DNA of 13,037 nt from assembly GCA_964372275.1 (NCBI GenBank), contig CAYJRR010000077.1:1-13037 (forward strand), read 5' to 3'. The position numbers were made by a program, and so were the translations under genes. Below the pieces are notes generated by a model that worked only from the letters and a program-made list of their open reading frames with translations, made no database searches and was not told where the DNA came from. Within the stretch, counting starts at the first letter, position 1, and every line of letters starts with the position of its first letter. Source of the DNA: CAYJRR01 sp964372275 [NCBI: uncultured bacterium]. GTDB taxonomy: Bacteria; CAYJRR01. Positions 7,371-13,037 of the stretch are shown piece after piece.

Positions 7371-8347
7371 TGCTCCCGCCACCACTGCCGTAACGGTACC
7401 GGCGCCCGCCGCTCCAGGAGCGGACGGTAGAGCTCGTCGCCAATCGCGATCCCGGTCCGCCAATCGCGGCATTCGAAGCGGTGGCCGTCCCAGCGCACGT
7501 AGGTTGTCAAATCGCGGGTCCAGGTGCCGGTGTTGACGTAGGTCTTTTCGCCGACGCGCACCACCCCCGGCTGGTGGGTATGCCCGCAGACGAGCGTCTG
7601 GTACTGCAGTTCCGGAAGCCTCCGTGAGACCTCCCGGAAGATCCCCTGCATGTCCCCCTGCTCGCAGCGGTTCCAGAAGTCGACGAACCGCCGCCACTCG
7701 CGCGCCGGACGCGTGAACCCCATCCGCCGCAAGAGGGAGGACCAGAGTTCCGCGGCGAGGAGCAGGTGGTATCCGACCCAATGCGCGGCGCGGTTGGCGC
7801 GGTTGTCGTAGGTGGCCAGCGGCGCCCGCAGCTGCGAGCCGACCAGCCGCTCCAACCCCACGTGCATCTCGGAGAGGAACCGTCCCCAGGCGTTCGCCTC
7901 TTCGTCCTTGAAGTAGCGGTCGTACTCGTGGCCGTGGAGGACCAGCACGTCGGGGGGCAACACCAGCCGCTCGACGACGGTGAAGTTGAGGAGGTCTTCA
8001 AAGACGACGATGTCCTCGTCGTGGTTGCCGTGGACGTAGAGGACCTCCTTGGCATCCGCGAGCTCCTTCAATCGGCGCAGGACCCGCTTGTGCGCGGTCA
8101 GCACCTTCTCGAAACCGCGCGCCACGTAGAAGTCGATCGCGTCCCCGAGGATCACCAGCTTGTCGCCGACCTCCGCCACGTGGTCGAGGAATTCGATGAA
8201 GGCCTCGTCCTTCCCGCGGAAGAGATCGGACGGACCGCCGTCCGCCAGGTGCAGGTCGCTGACGAAGAAGATGCGCTCGGAGCGCGAGAGCCGGCGCGTC
8301 AAGCCGACCTTGATCTCCGCCGCCCACTGTCTCCACTGCGTGGTCAT
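7280..8347 (-). CDS. Calcineurin-like metallophosphoesterase, LpxH-like
   Basis: 355 residues from the ATG at 8347, which shares ATGA with the stop of the upstream kinase gene; a TTG 12 bases earlier is less likely. All metal-ligand motifs of the superfamily are present: SDLHL (D31, H33), GDAID (D69), GNHD (N108, H109), LHGHEYD (H138) and GHTH (H256, H258). Their order and spacing, with a helical insertion of about 100 residues between HGHEYD and GHTH, resemble the LpxH (UDP-2,3-diacylglucosamine hydrolase) branch. LpxH cleaves a pyrophosphate in lipid A synthesis at the inner membrane face. At 355 residues it is longer than typical LpxH (about 240), with an extra C-terminal tail of about 75 residues containing Trp-rich WWREHYRGW, so the true substrate may differ. 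It is the last gene of a five-gene minus-strand operon, and its 3' end overlaps the convergent ABC permease gene. Confidence 0.85.
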   Translation of the reverse strand: MTTQWRQWAAEIKVGLTRRLSRSERIFFVSDLHLADGGPSDLFRGKDEAFIEFLDHVAEVGDKLVILGDAIDFYVARGFEKVLTAHKRVLRRLKELADAKEVLYVHGNHDEDIVVFEDLLNFTVVERLVLPPDVLVLHGHEYDRYFKDEEANAWGRFLSEMHVGLERLVGSQLRAPLATYDNRANRAAHWVGYHLLLAAELWSSLLRRMGFTRPAREWRRFVDFWNRCEQGDMQGIFREVSRRLPELQYQTLVCGHTHQPGVVRVGEKTYVNTGTWTRDLTTYVRWDGHRFECRDWRTGIAIGDELYRPLLERRAPVPLRQWWREHYRGWLRFEFDRDPLALPAVSEAARLSRGR

Positions 8348-9279
8348 CGGGACCACCAACGTAGCCGTTTCAGGAAATCACGGTAGTCCTTCTCGACGCG
8401 GAGCCGGGACCGGCGCATCCGGAAATCGAGGATCCGGGTGACGGTGAAGCGAAGCGCGGACGCGCGCAACCAGTGGGAGAGCGCCCCGGCGTCGGTCCGG
8501 GCCGGCCCGGCCCCCCGCCGGTAGCCGTCGAGAAAGGCGTCGACGCGGCTCGGACGGAAGCGATCCGGATCGCGGGGCAACCAGCACAGGGCGTTGACCC
8601 CGGTCGCCACGTCGAACGTGAGGTCGTCGACGGCCGCCGCCTCGAAGTCGAGCACGCCGACGATCCCGCCCCGCTCGAAGAGGAGGTTGTCGGCGAACCA
8701 ATCGCCGTGGACCACCCCTCGGGGTCCGACCGGTGGAATCTCGCGCGCCAGGAGCGCCAGCGCGGCGTCGATCTCGGCGCGATCGCTCCGCGGAATGCGC
8801 GCGACGCCGCGGATCCGCGCCCACCGCGCGCGCGTGGCGATCACGCCGAACCGGTTGGGCAGCGGCTCCGGGTAGCCGCGCGAGACCCGATGCAGCCGCG
8901 CGAGCATCGCTCCCGCGGCGCGGAGGTCGGGGAGACGGTACCGATGCGCCTCCTTGTCGGTTCCCCGGAGGAACGGGAAGACGGCCGCCGGGCGGCGGCG
9001 AAGCGTCACGACGCGCGCCCCGCGCACATCCGCCAGCGGGCGAGGCGTGGGGAAGCCGCGTACGGCGAGGAAGTCGACCAGTCGCGTCTCGGCCGAGACA
9101 TCGCGCCGTGCGCGCGTTTCATCGAGCCGGAGGAAGTAGGTCCCCCGGCCGGTGACCAACCGGTAGTTGGTGTTCACCGAGCCCTTGGCGATCCCCTCGA
9201 GCGCACGGACCTCGCCCAGCGCGAACCGCTTCGCGATCCGCGCCGCGTCCCCGCCCGTCAGTGGCGTGTAGACGGCCAT
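8344..9279 (-). CDS. thrB: Homoserine kinase type II-like kinase (aminoglycoside phosphotransferase fold)
   Basis: 311 residues from ATG 9279. The N-terminus MAVYTPLTGGDAARIAKRF followed by GIAKGSVNTNY is the hallmark opening of ThrB-type homoserine kinases of the choline/aminoglycoside kinase fold. The catalytic loop is VHGDWFADNLLF (D193, N198) and the Mg-binding aspartate is D211 in VLDFE. The end (LRASALRFTVTRILDF, then KDYRDFLKR) also matches this family. ThrB phosphorylates L-homoserine with ATP on the way to threonine. No other threonine genes are nearby; instead it sits one base after the UbiB-type gene and overlaps a phosphoesterase gene by four bases. Another small-molecule substrate such as a choline- or aminoglycoside-like alcohol is therefore possible, and the gene symbol is tentative. 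AAGTGAG just before the ATG is a weak ribosome binding site. Confidence 0.75.
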   Translation of the reverse strand: MAVYTPLTGGDAARIAKRFALGEVRALEGIAKGSVNTNYRLVTGRGTYFLRLDETRARRDVSAETRLVDFLAVRGFPTPRPLADVRGARVVTLRRRPAAVFPFLRGTDKEAHRYRLPDLRAAGAMLARLHRVSRGYPEPLPNRFGVIATRARWARIRGVARIPRSDRAEIDAALALLAREIPPVGPRGVVHGDWFADNLLFERGGIVGVLDFEAAAVDDLTFDVATGVNALCWLPRDPDRFRPSRVDAFLDGYRRGAGPARTDAGALSHWLRASALRFTVTRILDFRMRRSRLRVEKDYRDFLKRLRWWSR

Positions 9280-9280
9280 C

Positions 9281-10915
9281 TCACTTCGCGCGCGGACGGA
9301 CCGCCGCGAAGAGCGTCCAGAGCAGGAGCGGCACGGCGCCGAGGAGAAGCGTCACGCCGCTGACGGGATAGTCACCGACCAGCAGCGCCCCCGCGAGGGC
9401 GAAGCCACCGGAACCGATGCCGAGCGCCGTACGCGCCGCCGCGCGCTCGCGCGCCCGGCCGGCGCGTCGGGCGTCCGCTTCCTCGACGCGGATCACGAGC
9501 CGTCCCTGCTCCAGGTCCCCCAGCAGGCGGTCGAGCCGCCGCGGCAACGCGCGGAGCAGTCCGTGGGACGACTGGATCAGGTCGGCCATGTCGCCGGAGA
9601 GCCGCTCGGGGCTGTAGCGTTCGAGGAGAAGCCGCTTCACGAACGGCCGTGCCTCCTCCAGGACGTCGAGCTCCGGATAGACCTCCTTCGCGACCCCCTC
9701 CATCGTCACCACCGCCTTGAACATCAACGTCAAGTCCGTCGGGAGCGCCATCTTGTGCCGGTCGGAGATGCGGAGCAGCGCGGTGAAGATCCGGCCCAGT
9801 CGCACATCGCGGATCGACTTGCCGCGCAGTTCGTCCTCGTAGAGCTCGAGGACCCCCTTCCGGAAGGCGCTGAAGTCGACCGGTCCCTTCGGGTCGCCGA
9901 ACGCGAAGACCGCCTCCGCGATCCGGTCCGGATCATCGCGCACCAGGGCCGCCAGCAGGGTCACCACCTTGTCTCGGAGATGGCGGTCGAGCCGCCCGGC
10001 GAGCCCCATGTCGAGGATCCCGATCCGGTCGTGGCTCAGCGCCAGGACGTTGCCCGGATGCGGGTCGGCATGGAAGAAGCCGTCTTCGAACACCATCTTG
10101 AAGACCGCCGCCACGGCGCGCGCGGCGATCCGCTCCCGGTCGGCCCCCACCTTCGCGTACTCGTTGAACGGGACCCCTTCGAGGTACTCCATCGTCAACA
10201 CCGTCCGAGCGCAGAGCTCCTCCACGGGCGCCGGCACCAGCACGTGGTCGTCGCCACGGAAGTTCTCCTGGAAGCGGCGGATGTTCGACAGCTCGTGCGT
10301 GAGGTCGAGCTCCTTGATCATCGCCCGGTCGAACTCGCGCACCACGGCGCGCGGCTGCAGCAGCCGCAGATCGGGGATCCGTTCGGCCAAGCCCGCGAGG
10401 AGGTAGAGGATGTCGACGTCGTTCTCCACCACTTCGCGGATCCCGGGCCGAAGGACCTTCACCACCACGGCGCGGCCGTCCTTCAGCGTCGCCCGGTGGA
10501 CCTGCGCCATCGACGCCGCAGCCAGCGGTTTCTCCGAGAACTCCTGGAACAACGCGTCCAGCTCGTCACCCAACGCCGACTCGACGGATGTGCGGATCGC
10601 CTCGAATCGCTCCGGGCGAACGTTGGTCTGGAGCTTGCGCAGCTCCTGGGTCAGGTCTTCGGGCATCAGGTCGGGCCGCGTGGAGAGGATCTGCCCGAGC
10701 TTGACGAACGTCGGCCCGAGTTCCTCCAACGTTTCGCCGATGCGCCGCCAGACGGTCTTTTCCTCCTTGCGCGGCTTGATCATGTTGCGGATCACCGCGC
10801 GCTCCTCGAGATCGAGCTGATCGACCAACTGGTCGAAGCCGTGCGCCGCGAGCACCGACATGATGTCCCGGAACCGCGCGATGTTCCGGACCCGTTTCTG
10901 AAGCGACAGGGCCAT
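9281..10915 (-). CDS. AarF/UbiB (ABC1/ADCK) family atypical protein kinase
   Basis: 544 residues from ATG 10915; GGAGG (complement of 10923-10927) lies 7 bases upstream, inside the end of the coiled-coil gene. Signature elements of the family are visible: KLGQILSTRPDLMP (K72, the KxGQ motif), the Ala-rich nucleotide loop PLAAASMAQVH (130-140), K153 in VVVKVLRPG, KELDLTHELSN (201-211), the catalytic HADPHPGNVL (282-291) and D302 in ILDMGLA in place of DFG. Two hydrophobic segments at the C-terminus (about 494-540) anchor it in the membrane. UbiB proteins are needed for ubiquinone biosynthesis or, more broadly, for handling lipid-soluble intermediates by ATP hydrolysis. No other quinone genes are in view, so the symbol is left empty. 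The stop is one base from the next gene's ATG, so they are co-transcribed. Confidence 0.92.
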   Translation of the reverse strand: MALSLQKRVRNIARFRDIMSVLAAHGFDQLVDQLDLEERAVIRNMIKPRKEEKTVWRRIGETLEELGPTFVKLGQILSTRPDLMPEDLTQELRKLQTNVRPERFEAIRTSVESALGDELDALFQEFSEKPLAAASMAQVHRATLKDGRAVVVKVLRPGIREVVENDVDILYLLAGLAERIPDLRLLQPRAVVREFDRAMIKELDLTHELSNIRRFQENFRGDDHVLVPAPVEELCARTVLTMEYLEGVPFNEYAKVGADRERIAARAVAAVFKMVFEDGFFHADPHPGNVLALSHDRIGILDMGLAGRLDRHLRDKVVTLLAALVRDDPDRIAEAVFAFGDPKGPVDFSAFRKGVLELYEDELRGKSIRDVRLGRIFTALLRISDRHKMALPTDLTLMFKAVVTMEGVAKEVYPELDVLEEARPFVKRLLLERYSPERLSGDMADLIQSSHGLLRALPRRLDRLLGDLEQGRLVIRVEEADARRAGRARERAAARTALGIGSGGFALAGALLVGDYPVSGVTLLLGAVPLLLWTLFAAVRPRAK

Positions 10916-10917
10916 CG

Positions 10918-12285
10918 TCAGGCCTCCGTCCCGTATCTCGCCGCGCGGGCCTTCTCCAGCTCGAAACGGGCGATGTCCTCGCGCATCGCGGAGATCGCCT
11001 CCGTCAGGCGCGCGATCTCCCCTTTGAGCTCGGCGATCAGCTCGCGATCGCGCGCTTCGCGCAACTCGGTCCCCTCCAACGCGCCCAGGGCGCGCTTGAG
11101 CTCGCCTTCGCGCACCGCGACCATCTCCTCGGCGGCGGCGGCCCGCGTCCGCGCGTCGGCCGCCTCCGACTCCGCCCGCGCGGTCTTCGCGTCGGCCGCC
11201 GCGGCCCGATCGGTCGCCTCGCGCAGCGCCGTCTCCCGCTGGTGGACCAGGCTCCGGAGCCCCTCCACGGCGTCGTCGGACAGGCCGGAACTCAGCGAGG
11301 TGATCTCGGTGCGGATCGTGACCTCGCCGGAAGCGGTCACCTCCCGCCGTTCGCTCCGTCCGCTGCCCTCCTCGACCCGTCGCTCGGCGACCAACGCCCG
11401 GGCCAGGGCGCTCTCGGCCTTCTCACGCGCCGACGCGAGCTCCGTTCGCAGGTCGCGCACCAGGCGATCGGACTCCTCCGCTTTGGCGCGGTCGTCCCGG
11501 TGGCGTTCCGCCTCCGCGAGCGCCTCCTCGACCAGCCGCCGCTGCTCCTTCTCCGCCGCTTCCGCCCGCGCGATCGCGCCGGAGACGGTCCGTTCCATCG
11601 CCGCGACGTCCTCGCGGGTGGTGGCGTTCCGGGCGAGCGCTTCCGCGGCCTCCAGAGCCTTCTCCAAGTCGGCGACACGTCGCTCCGCGGCCGCCAGGCG
11701 CGCCGCGATCTCGGCCCGGGCGGCGGCGTCGTCGGCCCGGCGCTTCGCCTCGGAGGCGTCGCGCGCCGCCGACTCGGCCTCGATCGCGTGCAGCCGGCCG
11801 GAAAGTTCCTTTCCCTCCTCGCGGGCGCGCTTCAGGTCGGCGCGCGTCTGGGCCAGTTCGGACTCGGACGAGCCCGCGTTCTTCCGTGCGACGTCGCGCT
11901 CGCGCCGCAACGCCGAGAGCTCCCCTTCCAGCCCCTTCAGTCGGCCGGCCAGGAGCTCCTTCTCCCGCTCGAGCGCCGCGGCCGTCTCCCGCGCCCGCGC
12001 GGCTTCGCCGGCCGCCCGATCGGCCTCCGACCGCGCGGCGTCCCGTTCCCGGGTCCGCTGCTCGACCTCGGCGGCGATCGGCGCGGCGGGCGCTTTCGGC
12101 CCGCTCTGGATCCGGCCTCGTTGCCTGGCGATCTCGGCTTCGAGCAGCGCAATGCGCTCGGCCGCGGCGCGCTTCTCCCCCCGCGCGCGGTCCGCCTCCT
12201 CGACGGCCAGCCGCGCGCGCTCGCGCAATCCTTCCAGCTCGGCCAAGAGACGCTCGATCTCGCGGTCGCGATCCACCGTCGGCAC
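10918..12285 (-). CDS. Long cytoplasmic coiled-coil protein of unknown function
   Basis: 455 residues from GTG 12285. No signal peptide or membrane segment is seen. Nearly the whole chain is Ala/Glu/Arg heptad-like coiled coil (about 5-60, 73-305 and 345-445), with a proline break at 61-72 and a distinct non-coiled insert at about 306-345 (SERREVTASGEVTIRTEITS then SLSDDAVEGL) that looks like a short beta-hairpin. This is a structural or scaffold protein; its function cannot be read from sequence. The start overlaps the stop of the upstream barrel gene by one base (TAGTG), and its stop is two bases before the UbiB-family ATG, so it is expressed between an outer-membrane protein and a membrane kinase. 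I note that the same high Ala/Glu/Arg content also creates long antisense open frames, so those are not evidence of other genes. The amino-acid bias makes homology searches unreliable. Confidence 0.8.
   Translation of the reverse strand: MPTVDRDREIERLLAELEGLRERARLAVEEADRARGEKRAAAERIALLEAEIARQRGRIQSGPKAPAAPIAAEVEQRTRERDAARSEADRAAGEAARARETAAALEREKELLAGRLKGLEGELSALRRERDVARKNAGSSESELAQTRADLKRAREEGKELSGRLHAIEAESAARDASEAKRRADDAAARAEIAARLAAAERRVADLEKALEAAEALARNATTREDVAAMERTVSGAIARAEAAEKEQRRLVEEALAEAERHRDDRAKAEESDRLVRDLRTELASAREKAESALARALVAERRVEEGSGRSERREVTASGEVTIRTEITSLSSGLSDDAVEGLRSLVHQRETALREATDRAAAADAKTARAESEAADARTRAAAAEEMVAVREGELKRALGALEGTELREARDRELIAELKGEIARLTEAISAMREDIARFELEKARAARYGTEA
10923..10927 (-). 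promoter_or_regulatory. Shine-Dalgarno sequence of the UbiB-family gene
   Basis: GGAGG on the minus strand lies 7 bases upstream of the ATG at 10915, inside the last codons of the coiled-coil gene. It is a clear ribosome binding site and supports that start. The other internal starts of this operon depend more on translational coupling. Confidence 0.6.
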
Positions 12286-13037
12286 TAGAAGCGATACGTG
12301 CCGTTCACCACGTAGAGCAGATAGGTGTCGGTCGTCTTGGCGTTCGAGATGGCGTTGTTGAAGCGACGCCCGTCCCCTTCGAAGGTGGCGTTGAACGACT
12401 GGTACTCGATCCCCACGTCGATCCCCATCGCGTCCGACAGTTTGTAGTAGCCGCCGGCGGCGACGCCGATCCCGGAGACGCCGGCCGGGGTCCCCGTGGC
12501 GTTCGGATCTCCCTCCTTCACCGACGTCGCGACCCAGAAGTCGAATCCGGCCCGTACCCCCATCGAGCCGAAGGGGACGTCGGCGCCGAGCCCGATCACC
12601 GGGCCGCTGTAGGAGCTGTTGAGAAGGAAGAGGTTCTCCTCCCCGAGAACGACGGGATCGATCCGCATCTCGTGGATGTGGTACCCGGCCCGGAGGCTCG
12701 CACTCGGCGCGACCTCCCCCGATCCGAAGAAGTACCGGCCGGCGACATCGACCTCGATCTGGTTGATGTTCGTCGGAATGCCGTCGACCCGCTTCGAGAT
12801 CGGCGCCGAGAATTCGGCGATCATCGACGCGAAGACCGACGCGAACCGCAGGTGCGCGCCGGCCATCGGATGGAACCAGTAGTCGACGTCGGCGTTGATG
12901 CCGCTGTAGGTCGTCTTGGCACCGACGCTCCGGTTGAATCCACCGTCGGCCTTGACCGTGTAGGCGTTCGTCGCCAGCTTCAGACCCGCCTTCGCCGAGA
13001 GTCCGACGCGCCCGGAGGGATCGGACGAGCCTTCGTC
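12285..13037 (-). CDS. Outer-membrane beta-barrel protein (partial, N-terminus outside window)
   Basis: 250 residues are visible, open to the window edge at 13037, so the signal peptide and first strands are outside. Alternating aromatic/hydrophobic strands with short polar turns (INADVDYWFHP, ASVFASMIAEF, IEVDVAGRYFF, GVRAGFDFWVATS, GIGVAAGGYYKL, MGIDVGIEYQSFNATFE) and the end YLLYVVNGTYRF, whose last residue is Phe, are typical of barrel proteins inserted by the BAM complex. The conserved terminal Phe is what BAM recognises. It could be a porin or a nutrient/lipid channel; no family name can be assigned. It is the first visible gene of the minus-strand operon and its TAG stop (12287-12285) overlaps the coiled-coil gene's GTG start. 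There may be further upstream genes outside the window. Confidence 0.8.
   Translation of the reverse strand, partial: DEGSSDPSGRVGLSAKAGLKLATNAYTVKADGGFNRSVGAKTTYSGINADVDYWFHPMAGAHLRFASVFASMIAEFSAPISKRVDGIPTNINQIEVDVAGRYFFGSGEVAPSASLRAGYHIHEMRIDPVVLGEENLFLLNSSYSGPVIGLGADVPFGSMGVRAGFDFWVATSVKEGDPNATGTPAGVSGIGVAAGGYYKLSDAMGIDVGIEYQSFNATFEGDGRRFNNAISNAKTTDTYLLYVVNGTYRF

Noticed and set aside
7438-7468. Direct repeat CGCCAATCGCG (7438-7448 and 7458-7468)
   Set aside because: Both copies are inside the phosphoesterase coding sequence, where they encode similar residues (IAIGD and DWR parts). Two copies of 11 bases are most likely a coincidence of GC-rich codon use.
8348-8359. TTG start four codons upstream of the phosphoesterase ATG
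   Set aside because: The ATG at 8347 forms the common ATGA overlap with the previous gene's stop, and the extra residues add no motif.
11242-12288. A 348-codon plus-strand open frame opposite the coiled-coil gene
   Set aside because: It has no motifs and only reflects the complement of Ala/Glu/Arg codons.
9563-12361. A 932-codon plus-strand open frame spanning the UbiB-family and coiled-coil genes
   Set aside because: It lies antisense to two genes with clear family motifs or coiled-coil heptads, and its own translation is Arg/Ser/Ala-rich low complexity typical of antisense frames in very GC-rich DNA.
1-13037. tRNA, rRNA, CRISPR, insertion sequence or integrase signals
   Set aside because: None was seen: the DNA is nearly all assigned to coding sequence of uniform composition, there is no repeat-spacer pattern, and no transposase or recombinase motif is present.

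Overview
The window is very GC-rich (about 70% by eye, with strong G/C bias at third codon positions) and almost wholly coding. It points to a Gram-negative bacterium: there is an outer-membrane-type beta-barrel protein ending in phenylalanine, an LpxH-like phosphoesterase with all its metal ligands, and a sigma-54-type (NtrC-family) response regulator with its histidine kinase. The base composition, dense overlapping genes and possible leaderless starts would fit a myxobacterial or deltaproteobacterial-like, acidobacterial or related environmental lineage. I cannot name the taxon from sequence alone.

Layout. (1) Positions 1-2611, minus strand: a two-component pair, a membrane histidine kinase (2611-746) followed 13 bases later by an NtrC-type regulator (from 732, cut by the window edge inside its GAFTGA loop). 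(2) Positions 2612-2690: a 79-base divergent intergenic region, the only real non-coding DNA here. (3) Positions 2691-7370, plus strand: four coupled genes. They are an 83-residue predicted beta-rich protein, a helical-repeat protein with a membrane domain that looks like a degenerate CPBP (CAAX-protease-like) domain, an ABC ATPase and a multi-spanning ABC permease. None of the four appears to start with ATG (GTG, CTG, GTG, TTG); each of the last three starts on the stop codon of the gene before it. (4) Positions 13037-7280, minus strand: five tightly packed genes. In transcription order they are an outer-membrane beta-barrel protein (5' end outside the window), a cytoplasmic coiled-coil protein, an AarF/UbiB-family atypical kinase, a homoserine-kinase-II-like small-molecule kinase, and a calcineurin-like (LpxH-like) phosphoesterase. 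This operon converges on the ABC operon, and the two terminal genes overlap tail to tail by 91 bases.

How they may work together. The kinase/regulator pair is a standard signalling unit that would activate sigma-54 promoters; its targets are not visible. The ABC operon resembles an export or envelope-maintenance cassette in which the repeat/CPBP-like protein is an accessory subunit. The minus-strand operon combines an outer-membrane protein, a long coiled coil, a UbiB kinase and two enzymes of small-molecule or lipid phosphate chemistry. Tight spacing implies co-expression, but no shared pathway can be proved from the sequence. No RNA genes, CRISPR arrays, insertion sequences, attachment sites or origins were seen.
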